This document shows positions 49,929 through 59,584 of a stretch of 64,000 nt of DNA, piece by piece. A program made the translations under genes and the position numbers. Source of the stretch: an uncultured Collinsella sp. (GTDB taxonomy: Bacteria > Actinomycetota > Coriobacteriia > Coriobacteriales > Coriobacteriaceae); assembly GCA_958433005.1 (NCBI GenBank), contig CAUAWV010000003.1, forward strand, positions 1 to 64,000, given 5' to 3'. Numbering within the stretch: the first letter of the stretch is position 1; every line of letters starts with the position of its first letter. Below the pieces are notes generated by a model. It made no database searches. It was given only the letters and a program-made list of their open reading frames with translations, and was not told where the DNA came from.

Positions 49929-50615
49929 CTATAAATAAATCCCCTCACCGAGCTGCTTGTGGAACTTGGCGTGATGGTCGCGTGCCCAGGTAAAGAGCGC
50001 CTGGTCAAAGTCGGTGCGTGTGGCCGGGACGCCGAAGACGCCGGCAACTTCGACGCGCACAAACTCCAGTGCCGGCAGTTTGTTGATGGCAGTGAGGGCA
50101 AACGGGGACGAGGGCTCCTCGAACAGATAGCGGCTGCCTTGCAGCGCGTCGCAACTGGTGCACGTGTTGCCGAGCGACGGGGCTTTGGAGGCTCGCGCGC
50201 CTACGGGCTTGTAGCCGCAGCGCTTAGAAAGATAGTCGCGGATCTCGCCCGGCACGCAGCCAAGAGCGGGCACGATGGCGAGTGCGTTGGCGTTGGCCGT
50301 GTCGATGGTAATGTGCCCGGCTTCGTTGGGCGCGTGCGCGATGGCGATGCCCTTGTCGTCATCGGTTCGATAGGGAATGCCGAAGGCCGCGACCGAGGTC
50401 TCTTTGTGACACTTCCAGCATTCGCGCTTGCCCAGTACTAGATATATATACGGCGCCGAGTGGTCGGATCGGTCAACACCGGGCAGCCACTCGGCAAAGG
50501 GCTCGGGGTTGACGCCGCTGGGTACATACCAGATCTTCTTGGTCCGGTCCCATTTGGCGCCCAGCGCCTTGGCTTCTTCTTTGTGCGAAAAGGGGACATC
50601 GAGCTCGGTGCGCAT
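49929..50615 (-). CDS. DUF5710-domain protein
   Basis: The 228-residue protein begins with a DUF5710 domain (RTELDVPFSHKEEAKALGAK, WDRTKKIWYVP), also found in primase-like and plasmid or phage proteins. The rest contains a Cys pair (CWKCHKETSV) and a later CTSCDAL motif, perhaps a metal site, and an acidic-basic mix. The start at 50615 has AAGGAG upstream on the minus strand. The gap 50616-50949 shows nothing else than the tRNA terminator. Function unknown. Confidence 0.65.
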   Translation of the reverse strand: MRTELDVPFSHKEEAKALGAKWDRTKKIWYVPSGVNPEPFAEWLPGVDRSDHSAPYIYLVLGKRECWKCHKETSVAAFGIPYRTDDDKGIAIAHAPNEAGHITIDTANANALAIVPALGCVPGEIRDYLSKRCGYKPVGARASKAPSLGNTCTSCDALQGSRYLFEEPSSPFALTAINKLPALEFVRVEVAGVFGVPATRTDFDQALFTWARDHHAKFHKQLGEGIYL

Positions 50616-50907
50616 GGCGGCTCCTTGGTGCTGCAGGTGCAAGTGGCTCAAGGATACCGCAGGGCGCAGACATCGCGGCGTTTTGCTGAGAAGTTGCGGT
50701 GCGGACTGATTGGTTATGCCGATGGATAGATTGGCAAGTAGATGGTCGGCTTTTGACCAGTTGGGCGGTTGGAGCAGTTTGCGGCGCAGTTTTGTGCCTG
50801 GCTATTGTTGATGTTGGGGTATTGAATTTGTTTGGCAGCCATTCGTCAGGTGAATTGATGTTACGTTGCGATGACGGTTGGAGCCGCCAGCGGATTTGGC
50901 GACATAA

Positions 50908-50942
50908 AACAAAACAGCCCAGAGACATAGCCTCTGAGCTGT
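50908..50942 (-). terminator. Terminator of tRNA-Val
   Basis: On the minus strand CAGCTCAGAGG and CTCTGGGCTG pair with a loop CTATGT and are followed by TTTTGTTTT. It lies eight bases beyond the tRNA 3' end. Confidence 0.8.
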
Positions 50943-50949
50943 GAACATT

Positions 50950-51024
50950 TGGTGGGCGTTAGAAGATTTGAACTTCTGACCTCTTCCGTGTCAGGGAAGC
51001 GCTCTCCCCCTGAGCTAAACGCCC
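50950..51024 (-). tRNA. tRNA-Val (anticodon GAC)
   Basis: On the minus strand GGGCGTT pairs with AACGCCC as the acceptor stem. The D arm contains AGCTCAGGGGGAGAGC, the anticodon stem CTTCC/GGAAG encloses the loop CTGACAC with anticodon GAC, and the T arm contains GTTCAAATC. The 3' CCA is encoded. The gene borders the accessory zone 46.6-50.6 kb, a common site for integration, but no attachment repeat was found. Confidence 0.95.
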
Positions 51025-51313
51025 GATCAAGGGTGCGCAAGCGCGCAAGGGATAATATAACGGAGCCTGAACTCGGTGGCAAGAACATTTTTAAAAATCG
51101 CTTACATTGTGGAATTCGGGGGTCTTGTCATATCCATTTCAAAAGAGCCTGCTGCCGCGATTTGGCTGTCGCATAATGCAAGGCCGTTGCGGTGTCGAGC
51201 TATGGAAAGACGCCTGCGGAATTGTCCTACCGATAAGCGGACAAGCCTCCAGCTGGTGCCTTCACCGTGGTAAGGTAAGCCGAATTGTTTCCAGGCTGTT
51301 TCGGGGGAGTGGA

Positions 51314-52336
51314 ATGAGCAAAGAGTGTGTCGAGCAGGTCGAAGGCGCAGGGGCTTCGGTGCCGATGATCGATATATCGAACATTGATGTGCCCGAGGGC
51401 ACCGACGAGCTCAGCCGCAGCACCCGCCGTGCATGGCGTGAGCGCCTTAACGATGCGTCGTCGCGCAGGATGGCGTTGGGCGTGTTGGCTACGCTCGTGG
51501 GTGGCTCGTTTTGGGGCTACTCGGGCACCAGCGCGAGCTTCCTGTTCGATACCTACCATGTCGATACGCTGTGGCTCATGAGCGTGCGCCAGATTCTTGC
51601 CGGCCTGCTCTTTATGGTCGTGGTCGTCGCGCGCGACCGTGCGCGTCTGGTCAAGCTTTGGACGACACCGGCCGACCGCAAGCAGCTGTTGCTCTTTACC
51701 GCCTTTGGCCTGCTGTTCAACCAGTTTTGCTATCTTTCGGCCGTGCGCCTGACCAACGCCGGAACCGCGACGGTCCTTCAGTGCCTGCAGCTGGTCATCA
51801 TCATGGGATATACCTGCATCACCGATCGCCGCAAACCGCGCATGCGCGAGGTTATCGGTATCGGCCTGGCCCTTGGCGGCACGTTTTTGATCGCCACCGG
51901 CGGCGATCCCACGAGCCTGAGCATCTCGCCGCTCGGTCTGGTGGCGGGTCTTATGTGCGCGGTGAGCGCCACCTGCATGGCGGTGATTCCCGCCAGGATT
52001 CTGCCCGAATACGGCAGTCCCATCGTTACGGGCTCAGCCATGCTCACGGCTGGTATCATCACCTGCACCATCGTGCAGCCTTGGGCCCATATGCCGGCGC
52101 TCGATGCCGCCGGCGTCGAGGCGCTCGCGGTGTTTGTGGTCGTGGGCTCGTTTTTGGCGTACATGCTCTATATGCAGGGCGTCAAGGACATCGGCTCGGT
52201 GCGTGCGAGCTTGATCGGAACCGTGGAGCCGGTCTCGGCGACCATCACGAGTGCCGTTATGCTGGGCACGGTGTTTTTGCCGACCGATCTTATCGGCTTT
52301 GCCATGATCATCGTGATGATGTTCCTCACGGTGTAG
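51314..52336 (+). CDS. EamA/DMT-superfamily transporter
   Basis: The 340-residue protein has an unusual soluble N-terminal tail of about 55 residues (acidic, then basic), followed by ten hydrophobic segments in two EamA repeats (VGGSFWGYSGTSASF is the first helix motif). The ATG at 51314 has GGGGGAG upstream; the reading frame opens at 51107 but without a site. The C terminus ends inside the last helix (MIIVMMFLTV), slightly short for the family. Substrate unknown. About 290 bases separate it from the tRNA, with no gene seen there. Confidence 0.82.
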   Translation: MSKECVEQVEGAGASVPMIDISNIDVPEGTDELSRSTRRAWRERLNDASSRRMALGVLATLVGGSFWGYSGTSASFLFDTYHVDTLWLMSVRQILAGLLFMVVVVARDRARLVKLWTTPADRKQLLLFTAFGLLFNQFCYLSAVRLTNAGTATVLQCLQLVIIMGYTCITDRRKPRMREVIGIGLALGGTFLIATGGDPTSLSISPLGLVAGLMCAVSATCMAVIPARILPEYGSPIVTGSAMLTAGIITCTIVQPWAHMPALDAAGVEALAVFVVVGSFLAYMLYMQGVKDIGSVRASLIGTVEPVSATITSAVMLGTVFLPTDLIGFAMIIVMMFLTV

Positions 52337-52485
52337 CTGGCGCCGCCGCCAAGACAGAAAAGGTGTTGTGCCGCATTTTCGCCAATTGACGTCCGTGTCT
52401 GGAGTTTAGCTGTCGATGCCCAAAATGCCATAAACTGGTAACGTTATGGACTTTTTCATTGCGACTCAATTGCGAGGATTTCTTT

Positions 52486-54798
52486 ATGGCTGGTAATCAC
52501 TTTAAGGGCGGCGATAGCGGCCGTCCTGCAGTTCCGCCGCGTCCGAACGGGGCTGGTAAGGCCGGCACGCCGGGCGGCGCTGGACAGGGCGGTTCCGGTA
52601 AGCGCGTGTCCCCGGGCGAGACGGCGATGTTTACCGCTCTGTACGAGCAGTCTCAAAAGGCAAAAAAGACCGGCCGTGCAAGAGGGAATGTCTTTGCGGG
52701 CGGTGCAACCTCCACGTCGCAGCCGAGCGGGGCTCCTTCGGCATCTGCGAACAACGCAGGTGCTGCCAACGCCGCGAATACCGCCGGCAACGTTAATGCC
52801 GGCAAGGCCGCCAACAATACTCCCTCTGCCGGTGGCGCGGGGCTTACGGGTAACCTTGGCACGATTTACACCGGCGCCTCCGAGACTGGCACGTTCGCCC
52901 GCCTGGATGATAGCGGTGCCGAGTTTGCGGGCTCGGGTTCCAAGGAAGATTATTACGATTTTGGCTTGAACTACGGTAGCGACACTTCGTCGAGTTCGAC
53001 CTCTGACGGCTTGGTCCGTCATCGCCATCGCAAGGGCGAGCGCAAAAAACGTCACACTGGCGCCATTATTGCCGCCGTAGTCGCGGTGCTTCTCGTTGTG
53101 CTTGGCGCAAGCGGCTTTATGCTGCTTAACTCGGCAAAGACCGTAAAGAGCGAAGCGAAGGAGGCTGTCGAGATCGTCGGTGGCCTTAAGGACAAGGTCA
53201 CGTCGGGCGATTTTTCGACGCTGCCTGACGACGCGAAGAAGATTGATGAGCTTTGCGACAGCATGAAGGCGGAGACCTCGAGCCCGCTGTGGACGGCGGC
53301 TTCGTTTATCCCGGTGTATGGCAGCGACATCAATGCGGCCCGCACCATGATCGACGCCCTGTCCGATGTCTCGAGCAATGCGCTGGTTCCCATGGCCGAT
53401 AACCTTTCGCAGGCCACGCCCGGCAAGCTGTTCCAGGACGGCATGATTAACGTGTCCGCGCTGCAGGCGGTCGCCGATTCGCTTTCCAGCAGCTCGAAGG
53501 TGTTCAAGAGCGCCAACGAGAAGATCCAGGGCATTGGCGATACTCATATTTCCCAGGTGACCGAGCTGGTCGATAAGGCCAAGGACGGCTTTGCCACCCT
53601 CAACGGCGCGGTTGACGCGGCGGAGAAGGTCGCCCCCGTCCTTCCCCAGATGCTCGGCGCCAACGGCCAGACGCGCAACTACCTTGTGTACGCCATGAAC
53701 AACGTCGAGATTCGTGCCTGCGGCGGCTTTGGCGGTTCGCAGGGCCTGATTTCGGTCACCGACGGCCAGATGTCGATTGGCGAGTTTGTTCCCCGCATTG
53801 GACTCAGCGAGGATGAGGCAGTCGAGAGCGTCGACGAAGAGGATGAGGCGCTGTTCGGTAACCACAGTAACCTGTACAACTCGGGCAATACCTATTCGCC
53901 TGATTGGCCCCGCAACTCGCAGCGTGTCGCAGCCCTGTGGAAATCTCAATATGGCCAGGACGTTGACGGCGTCGTGGGTATCGACCCGGTGTTCCTGCAG
54001 TATCTGCTGGGCCTGGTCGGTAACGTGTCGCTGCCCGACGGAACGGTTGTCGACGGCACCAACGCCGCAAAGGTCCTCATGCACGATGTGTACTGGAACT
54101 ATCCGGTCGAGGAGTCGGACGGCATCTTTGCATCCGTCGCCAGCGCTGCCTTCGACAAGATCCTTGGCGGTATCGGCGATGTCGATGTTACGAAGCTTGT
54201 CAGCGCCGTTGAGCGCGGTGCCGAAGAGGGCCGCCTGATCGCGTGGATGAAAAACGATGACGAGCAGAACGCTATCAAGGAGATGAACATCGACGCCTCG
54301 CTGCCCGATCCGGATGACCCGAGTGAAGATCCCGTTGCTGGTGTCTACTTTAACAACCTGAGCTTCTCCAAGCTCGACTGGTACCTGAATGCCGATACGC
54401 AGATTGGCCAGGGCATCAAGAACGGTGACGGCACATGCTCGTATCGCATCACCGTTACCCTGACGAACATCATGACGCAGGAGGAGGCCGGCAAGCTGCC
54501 CGACTACGTCGCGGCGAGCGCGCCCGATGCCGCGCGCGACGACGAGCGTCTGAATGTCTCGTTGTTTGCCCCGACGGGCGGCAACATTACTGATCTGACC
54601 GTCGAGGGCACCCAGTTTGGTCTTGGCGCCGCTACGTGGCATGGAATCCCCTTCTATTCGGGCACCGTTGACCTGCATGCTGGCGAGACGACGACGATCA
54701 CATATACGCTGACCACGTCAGCCGAGGCGGGGGACAAGCCGCTTACGCTGCGTCAGACTCCTACATGCCAGGCGGCTCGCGACAGCGCGTCGGCGTAG
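52486..54798 (+). CDS. DUF4012-domain membrane protein
   Basis: The 770-residue protein has a long disordered cytoplasmic N terminus (Gly, Ala, Asn, Ser, Pro-rich, about 1-180), a basic stretch (RHRHRKGERKKRH), one membrane helix (about 190-212), then an extracellular DUF4012 region identified by YLVYAMNNVEIRACGGFGGS near residues 395-415. Proteins of this family in Actinobacteria are thought to be envelope proteins and often lie near cell-wall polysaccharide genes. Here glmM follows directly, fitting an envelope role. The start has GCGAGGAT upstream. Confidence 0.85.
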   Translation: MAGNHFKGGDSGRPAVPPRPNGAGKAGTPGGAGQGGSGKRVSPGETAMFTALYEQSQKAKKTGRARGNVFAGGATSTSQPSGAPSASANNAGAANAANTAGNVNAGKAANNTPSAGGAGLTGNLGTIYTGASETGTFARLDDSGAEFAGSGSKEDYYDFGLNYGSDTSSSSTSDGLVRHRHRKGERKKRHTGAIIAAVVAVLLVVLGASGFMLLNSAKTVKSEAKEAVEIVGGLKDKVTSGDFSTLPDDAKKIDELCDSMKAETSSPLWTAASFIPVYGSDINAARTMIDALSDVSSNALVPMADNLSQATPGKLFQDGMINVSALQAVADSLSSSSKVFKSANEKIQGIGDTHISQVTELVDKAKDGFATLNGAVDAAEKVAPVLPQMLGANGQTRNYLVYAMNNVEIRACGGFGGSQGLISVTDGQMSIGEFVPRIGLSEDEAVESVDEEDEALFGNHSNLYNSGNTYSPDWPRNSQRVAALWKSQYGQDVDGVVGIDPVFLQYLLGLVGNVSLPDGTVVDGTNAAKVLMHDVYWNYPVEESDGIFASVASAAFDKILGGIGDVDVTKLVSAVERGAEEGRLIAWMKNDDEQNAIKEMNIDASLPDPDDPSEDPVAGVYFNNLSFSKLDWYLNADTQIGQGIKNGDGTCSYRITVTLTNIMTQEEAGKLPDYVAASAPDAARDDERLNVSLFAPTGGNITDLTVEGTQFGLGAATWHGIPFYSGTVDLHAGETTTITYTLTTSAEAGDKPLTLRQTPTCQAARDSASA

Positions 54799-54835
54799 GG
54801 TTTTTCTGGTAGCGCAGATAATCGAGTACCATTTT

Positions 54836-54867
54836 GGGGCGGACAGGCAATCTGTTCGCCCCTATTT
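54836..54867 (+). terminator. Hairpin between the DUF4012 gene and glmM
   Basis: Arms GGGGCGGACAG and CTGTTCGCCCC with one wobble pair are followed by TATTTTG. It is probably a terminator; the glmM ribosome site follows immediately. Confidence 0.75.
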
Positions 54868-54881
54868 TGTAAGGAGAGCGC

Positions 54882-56213
54882 ATGAAGTACTTTGGCACCG
54901 ACGGCTTCCGCGGTGAGGCTAACGTTGGGCTGACGGTAGAGCACGCTTATAAGATTGGCCGTTTTGTGGGCTGGTATTACGGCGCCAACCGCGAGCGCAA
55001 GGCGCGCGTCATCGTGGGTAAGGACACGCGTCGCTCGAGTTATATGTTTGAGGCGGCGCTGGTGAGCGGCTTGGTCGCGAGCGGCGCGGACGCCTATATG
55101 CTGCACGTGATCCCCACGCCGGGCGTAGCGCATCAGACCGTGGAAGGCTGTTTCGATTGCGGCATCATGATCAGCGCGAGCCACAACCCGTTTTGCGATA
55201 ACGGCATTAAGCTCGTCAATAGCGACGGTTTTAAGATGGACGAGGACGTACTGGAGCTCATCGAGGACTACGTCGATAGCAAGAGCGAGGTGCCGCTGGC
55301 CACGGGCAACCACATCGGCGCCACGGTGGACTACATGCAGGGCCGCAACCGCTACATTGCCTCGCTCATCGCCAGCGCGAACTTTTCGCTTCAGGGCGTC
55401 AAGATCGGCATCGACTGCGCCAACGGCTCGGCGTCCTCGGTGGCCAAGCCGGTGTTCGACGCGCTGGGCGCCGACGTGCGCGTGATCAATGCCGCGCCTG
55501 ATGGTTTTAACATCAACGTCGACTGCGGCTCCACGCATATGGAGCGTCTGCAGCGCCATGTGGTGGAGCAGGGCCTGGACGTGGGCTTTGCCTACGACGG
55601 CGATGCCGACCGCTGCCTGGCCGTGGACGAGCGCGGCCGCGTGGTCGATGGCGACCAGATCCTGTACGTGTGCGGCGTGTACCTGAACAAGCACGGTCGC
55701 CTTTCGGGCGGTACCGTGGTTCCGACGATTGCCAGCAACTTTGGCCTGATCAAGTCGTTGGAGCTTGCCGGCCTAAGTGTCGTGACCAGCGGTGTGGGCG
55801 ACCGTCACGTGTATGCCAAGATGCGCGAGGGCGGTTACAGCCTGGGCGGCGAGCAGACGGGCCATACGATCTTTGGCGATATCGAGCGCACGGGCGACGG
55901 CATTATGACCTCGCTGCGCGTGATGGAAGTGATCCGCGCCGAGCGCGAGACGCTCTCGCAGCTCACGGCTCCGTGCAAGCTGCTGCCGCAGGCGCAGGTG
56001 GCCGTGCGCGTGGCGGACAAGGACGCCGCGCTCGAGAACATGGGCGTGCAGAACGCCATCGCCGAGGCCGAGGCTGCGCTGGCAGGCGAGGGCCGCGTGC
56101 TCGTACGCAAGAGCGGAACCGAGTCGGTTATCCGCGTGCTGGCCGAGGCGCCCGACCAAGCATCCGCCGATGCCGCCATGAAGCGCATCGCCAACGCACT
56201 CGAGGCTCTGTAG
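54882..56213 (+). CDS. glmM: Phosphoglucosamine mutase
   Basis: The 443-residue enzyme turns glucosamine 6-phosphate into glucosamine 1-phosphate for peptidoglycan precursors. It begins KYFGTDGFRGEANVGLT; the phosphoserine loop is ISASHNPFCDNG with S100; the metal loop is AYDGDADRCLAVDE; the sugar loop GGEQTGH and the phosphate-binding RKSGTESVIRV follow. All four active-site loops are intact and the length is normal. The start has AAGGAGAG upstream. A palindromic repeat directly abuts the stop. Confidence 0.96.
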   Translation: MKYFGTDGFRGEANVGLTVEHAYKIGRFVGWYYGANRERKARVIVGKDTRRSSYMFEAALVSGLVASGADAYMLHVIPTPGVAHQTVEGCFDCGIMISASHNPFCDNGIKLVNSDGFKMDEDVLELIEDYVDSKSEVPLATGNHIGATVDYMQGRNRYIASLIASANFSLQGVKIGIDCANGSASSVAKPVFDALGADVRVINAAPDGFNINVDCGSTHMERLQRHVVEQGLDVGFAYDGDADRCLAVDERGRVVDGDQILYVCGVYLNKHGRLSGGTVVPTIASNFGLIKSLELAGLSVVTSGVGDRHVYAKMREGGYSLGGEQTGHTIFGDIERTGDGIMTSLRVMEVIRAERETLSQLTAPCKLLPQAQVAVRVADKDAALENMGVQNAIAEAEAALAGEGRVLVRKSGTESVIRVLAEAPDQASADAAMKRIANALEAL

Positions 56214-56361
56214 TTACGCGGTTTTACCAAACCGCGTAACTGCTCGACGCTGCAAACGCCCCTAAGCGGCAATCTGACGTTCAATTTCAAGGGCGCGACC
56301 AGAAGGTCAGCGCCCTTTCATTTCACGTCGCCTTGCTCGCTTAGGGTCGTTTTCGCTGACG
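56213..56361. repeat. Palindromic intergenic element (variable-stem family), copy 2
   Basis: It begins with the same GTTACGCGGTTT-AAACCGCGTAAC hairpin as 23176, then CTCGACGCTGCAAACGCCCC and GGCAATCTGACGTTCAAT, and closes with TTGCTCGCTTAGGGTCGTTT. Its centre differs from copy 1 (AAGGGCGCGACCAG...CAGCGCCCTT, itself a hairpin). It separates glmM from the convergent M32 gene and could terminate both. Confidence 0.8.
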
Positions 56362-56418
56362 TTGCCAAGACATTGGCGTCAACATGGTTGGCGTTGGCGA
56401 TGGCGTGCTGGTCAATCC

Positions 56419-57993
56419 TTACAACTCGTACAGCGTGGTGAACTTGTCCTGCAGGTAGCTGCAGTAGTAGCGGGCGTCAAAGGCCATGCCGCAGGCGCCC
56501 TTGATGAGCTCCGGCGCGTCTTTGGCGCGACCCCACTGCCAAATGTGCTCGCCCAGCCACGCGCGAACGGGTGACAGATCGCCACTCGCGCAGGCACCGG
56601 TAAGGTCGACGCCGTCGCGGCACATGGCCGGCACAAACATGGCGTCGTAGGCGCTGCCCAGCGCATAGGTGGGGAAGTAGCCAAACGAGCCGCCGCTCCA
56701 GTGCGTGTCCTGCAGACAACCGCGCGTGTCGTCGGGAACGGGAAGGCCCAGGTACTCGTCCATAAAGCGGTTCCAAAGCGCGGGGATGTCCTTGGCCGTG
56801 GCCTCGCCGGCAAACAGCATGCGCTCAATCTGGTAGCGCACCATAATATGCAGCGGGTAGGTGAGCTCGTCGGCTTCGGTGCGGATCAGCGACGGCTGCG
56901 CAATGTTCACGGCGCAGTAGAGCGTGTCCTCGTCCACGTCGCCGTAGACCTCGGGCGCGTGACGGCGCAGTACCTGCAGCAGCGGTCCCATAAAGGCGCG
57001 GCTGCGGCCCACGGTGTTCTCAAAGAAGCGGCTCTGGCTCTCGTGGATGCCCATGGAAGTGCCGCCCTCCAGGCACGTGCGCGCATAAGCCGGATTGACG
57101 CCCAGCTCGTACATGGCATGTCCCGCCTCGTGGATGATGCTGTAGACGTTGGAGATGCAGTCGTCTTCGTAGATGTGCGTCGCGATGCGCGCATCACCCA
57201 CGGCAAAGCCCTCGCTAAACGGGTGCTCAGTAAAGGCAAGCGTGGTGTCGTTCAGGTCCAGGCCGACGAGCTTCATAAGGTCGAAGCTCATGGCGCGCTG
57301 GGCAGCCTCGGGCACGCGGGCGTGCAAAAAGTCGGCAGCTGGCTGCTGGCCGCGCTCGCCGATGGCGTGCACGAGCGGAACGACCGTGGCCTTGACCTCA
57401 TCGCAAAACGCGTCGAAGCTCTTGGCGGAAAGGCCACGCTCGTACTGGTCGAGCCAAACATCGTATGGGTCGCGCTTGGGGTCCATGAGCTCGGCCTGAT
57501 GCTTAAGCTGGCCGACGATTCTATCCACATAGGGCTCAAAGCTCGCCCAGTCATTGGCCGTCTTGGCCTTGTGCCACACGGCGTCGGCCTCGCAGGTGAG
57601 CCTGGTCCAGGCCTCGGCCTCCTCGGTGGGAATGGCGCTTGCCTCGCGCTGGTCGCGGCCGAGCACACGGATCTCGTCGAGCAGCTGCGGGTCGTCGATC
57701 TTGCCTCCGGAGACGGTCTCGCGTGCCAGCGAGCGCACAAGTTCGACAGACTTTTCGCTGGTCAGCAGCTTGTGATGCTCGCCGGCAAGGGTGCCCATGG
57801 CATCGGCGCGGGCCGCGGCGCCGTTGGCGGGGGCAATGGTCGCGCCATCGAACTCGGCAATCTTGAGCAGGTACTCGCGGGTCCACAGTTTGCCCTCGAG
57901 CTTGCGGAATTTTTTGACGGCCTTATCGACCTTCATGCCTTTGGATGTCTTGCCCGCTGCGGGCTCGGCCTTCTTATCGAGTTTCTTTCCCAT
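56419..57993 (-). CDS. M32-family metallocarboxypeptidase (Taq type)
   Basis: The 524-residue cytoplasmic peptidase has the zinc motif HEAGH at residues 288-292, followed by YELGVNPAYARTCLEGGTSM and GIHESQSRFFENTVGRS, which supply the third ligand Glu and family signature. It trims C-terminal residues from peptides. The first 25 residues are Lys-rich. A start at 57993 is accepted; on the minus strand a GATATGGTATG stretch precedes it and a strong ribosome site is not obvious. It stands alone. Confidence 0.93.
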   Translation of the reverse strand: MGKKLDKKAEPAAGKTSKGMKVDKAVKKFRKLEGKLWTREYLLKIAEFDGATIAPANGAAARADAMGTLAGEHHKLLTSEKSVELVRSLARETVSGGKIDDPQLLDEIRVLGRDQREASAIPTEEAEAWTRLTCEADAVWHKAKTANDWASFEPYVDRIVGQLKHQAELMDPKRDPYDVWLDQYERGLSAKSFDAFCDEVKATVVPLVHAIGERGQQPAADFLHARVPEAAQRAMSFDLMKLVGLDLNDTTLAFTEHPFSEGFAVGDARIATHIYEDDCISNVYSIIHEAGHAMYELGVNPAYARTCLEGGTSMGIHESQSRFFENTVGRSRAFMGPLLQVLRRHAPEVYGDVDEDTLYCAVNIAQPSLIRTEADELTYPLHIMVRYQIERMLFAGEATAKDIPALWNRFMDEYLGLPVPDDTRGCLQDTHWSGGSFGYFPTYALGSAYDAMFVPAMCRDGVDLTGACASGDLSPVRAWLGEHIWQWGRAKDAPELIKGACGMAFDARYYCSYLQDKFTTLYEL

Positions 57994-58106
57994 ACCATAT
58001 CCTTGATCTCGTGAGCCGGGCGCTTCGGGTGGGCGCGCGGCCAGTTTGCACAGCTACCTGCCTTGTACCCAGCACGAACAAAACGGAACGCGGCGATACG
58101 CCCACA

Positions 58107-58414
58107 CAATGTGGTATCCTGTAGCCCAATGCGTTGACGGAGAGGGTTTTGCCCGCCGCGTCGCCGGCAAGAGAGGGAAGGTCATGGGCTGCAAGCCTTC
58201 CTGCGGTGACAAGGGCCAAGCGTTCACTCCCGAGCAGCGACCTCAACGGGCACGCGGCCAGCGGCGGCGAAGCCCCAGTAGGGAAGCCGTGAGCCTCGCG
58301 ATAAGGGGCGCAGAGTGGGCACGGCGGGCCAGACATCCGCCGCGTCAAACAAGGTGGTACCGCGGAATTCAACCGTCCTTGGGCAATGCACATGCCCGAG
58401 GGCGGTTTTTTGTT
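58107..58414 (+). ncRNA. T-box leader of the pheST operon
   Basis: The T-box core AAGGTGGTACCGCGGAA lies at 58351-58367, followed by a terminator with arms ACCGTCCTTGGGCA and TGCCCGAGGGCGGT and a T run (to 58412). Upstream is about 240 bases of structured leader able to form stem I. By the known T-box mechanism, uncharged tRNA pairs with a specifier codon and the T-box bulge to prevent termination. A Phe specifier TTC may be the one at 58198-58200; the folding is not certain. The downstream gene pheS fits a Phe-tRNA sensor. Confidence 0.9.
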
Positions 58415-58497
58415 ACCGAACCGGGCCGCGTTTTCGCAACGTCAGGCGGCGGTAGTCGCCTCGGCAAGCGGGGAGCGCGAGAGACGAAAGGGAAGAC

Positions 58498-59574
58498 ATG
58501 AGTCTGATTGATGATCTGGTCAAACTCGAGGAAGAGGCCAAGGAGCTCGTCGCAGGCGCCGACGACGCCGAGAAGCTCGAGGCCGCGCGCGTCGCGCTGC
58601 TCGGCCGCAAGGGCCGCATCACCGGCCTGATGCGCATGATGGGCAAGCTCGCTCCCGAGGATCGCCCCGTCATGGGCAAGCGCGCCAACGAGATGCGTCA
58701 GCTGATCGAGGGCATGCTCGACGAGCGCACCACCGAGATGAAGGCCGCCGCCCTTAAACACGCACTCGAGCACGATGCCGTCGACATCACGCTGCCGGGC
58801 ATCCGTCCGCAGATCGGTCACCAGCACCTGATCAAGCAGATTATCGAGGAGGCCGAGGACATCTTCTGCGGTATTGGCTATACCGTCGAGTCTGGTCCCA
58901 TGGTCGACACCTCCTACTACAACTTCACCGCGCTCAACGCCCCCATGGATCACCCGAGCCGCTCGGCCCGCGATACCTTCTACGTGGTCGACAACAACCC
59001 CGGCAGCGTCGCGCACCCCGAGGCTCACGCCCACGGCGAGTCCGACGTGCTGCTGCGCACCCAGACCTCGGGCGTGCAGATCCACACCATGGAGTCGCAA
59101 AAGCCGCCCATCTACATGATCTGCCCGGGCACCGTCTACCGTCCCGACACGGCCGATGCCTGCCACCTGCCGCAGTTCAACCAGATCGAGGGCCTGGTCG
59201 TCGACGAGGGCATCACCTTTGGCGACCTGAAGGGCACGCTCGACTACTTTGTTAAGTGCATGTTTGGCGAGGATCGCAAGACGCGTTACCGCCCGCATTT
59301 CTTCCCCTTCACCGAGCCCAGCTGCGAGGTGGACGTGAGCTGCCACGTGTGCGGCGGCAAGGGCTGCAACTTCTGCAAGCATAGCGGCTGGATCGAGATC
59401 CTGGGCTGCGGCATGGTCGACCCCAACGTCCTGATCAACTGCGGCATCGACCCCGAGAAGTACACCGGCTTCGCCTTTGGCATTGGCGCCGAGCGCGTCG
59501 CGGCCCTGCGCTACGACCTGCCCGACCTGCGAACGCTCATGACGGGCGATATGCGCTTCTTAAATCAGTTCTAG
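58498..59574 (+). CDS. pheS: Phenylalanyl-tRNA synthetase, alpha subunit
   Basis: The 358-residue catalytic subunit has an N-terminal coiled coil (about 1-85) and the class II core: motif 2 region RTQTSGVQIHTM, FNQIEGLVVDEGITF, and motif 3 GFAFGIGAERVAALRY. A CHVCGGKGCNFCKHSGW segment is a bacterial insertion rich in Cys. GGGAAGAC precedes the start. It forms the alpha2-beta2 enzyme with PheT and is controlled by the T-box leader. Confidence 0.97.
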   Translation: MSLIDDLVKLEEEAKELVAGADDAEKLEAARVALLGRKGRITGLMRMMGKLAPEDRPVMGKRANEMRQLIEGMLDERTTEMKAAALKHALEHDAVDITLPGIRPQIGHQHLIKQIIEEAEDIFCGIGYTVESGPMVDTSYYNFTALNAPMDHPSRSARDTFYVVDNNPGSVAHPEAHAHGESDVLLRTQTSGVQIHTMESQKPPIYMICPGTVYRPDTADACHLPQFNQIEGLVVDEGITFGDLKGTLDYFVKCMFGEDRKTRYRPHFFPFTEPSCEVDVSCHVCGGKGCNFCKHSGWIEILGCGMVDPNVLINCGIDPEKYTGFAFGIGAERVAALRYDLPDLRTLMTGDMRFLNQF

Positions 59575-59584
59575 GCCCGGCGGC

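Noticed and set aside
50950..51024. Prophage or integrative element attached at tRNA-Val
   Set aside because: No integrase gene and no second copy of the tRNA 3' end were noticed in the window.
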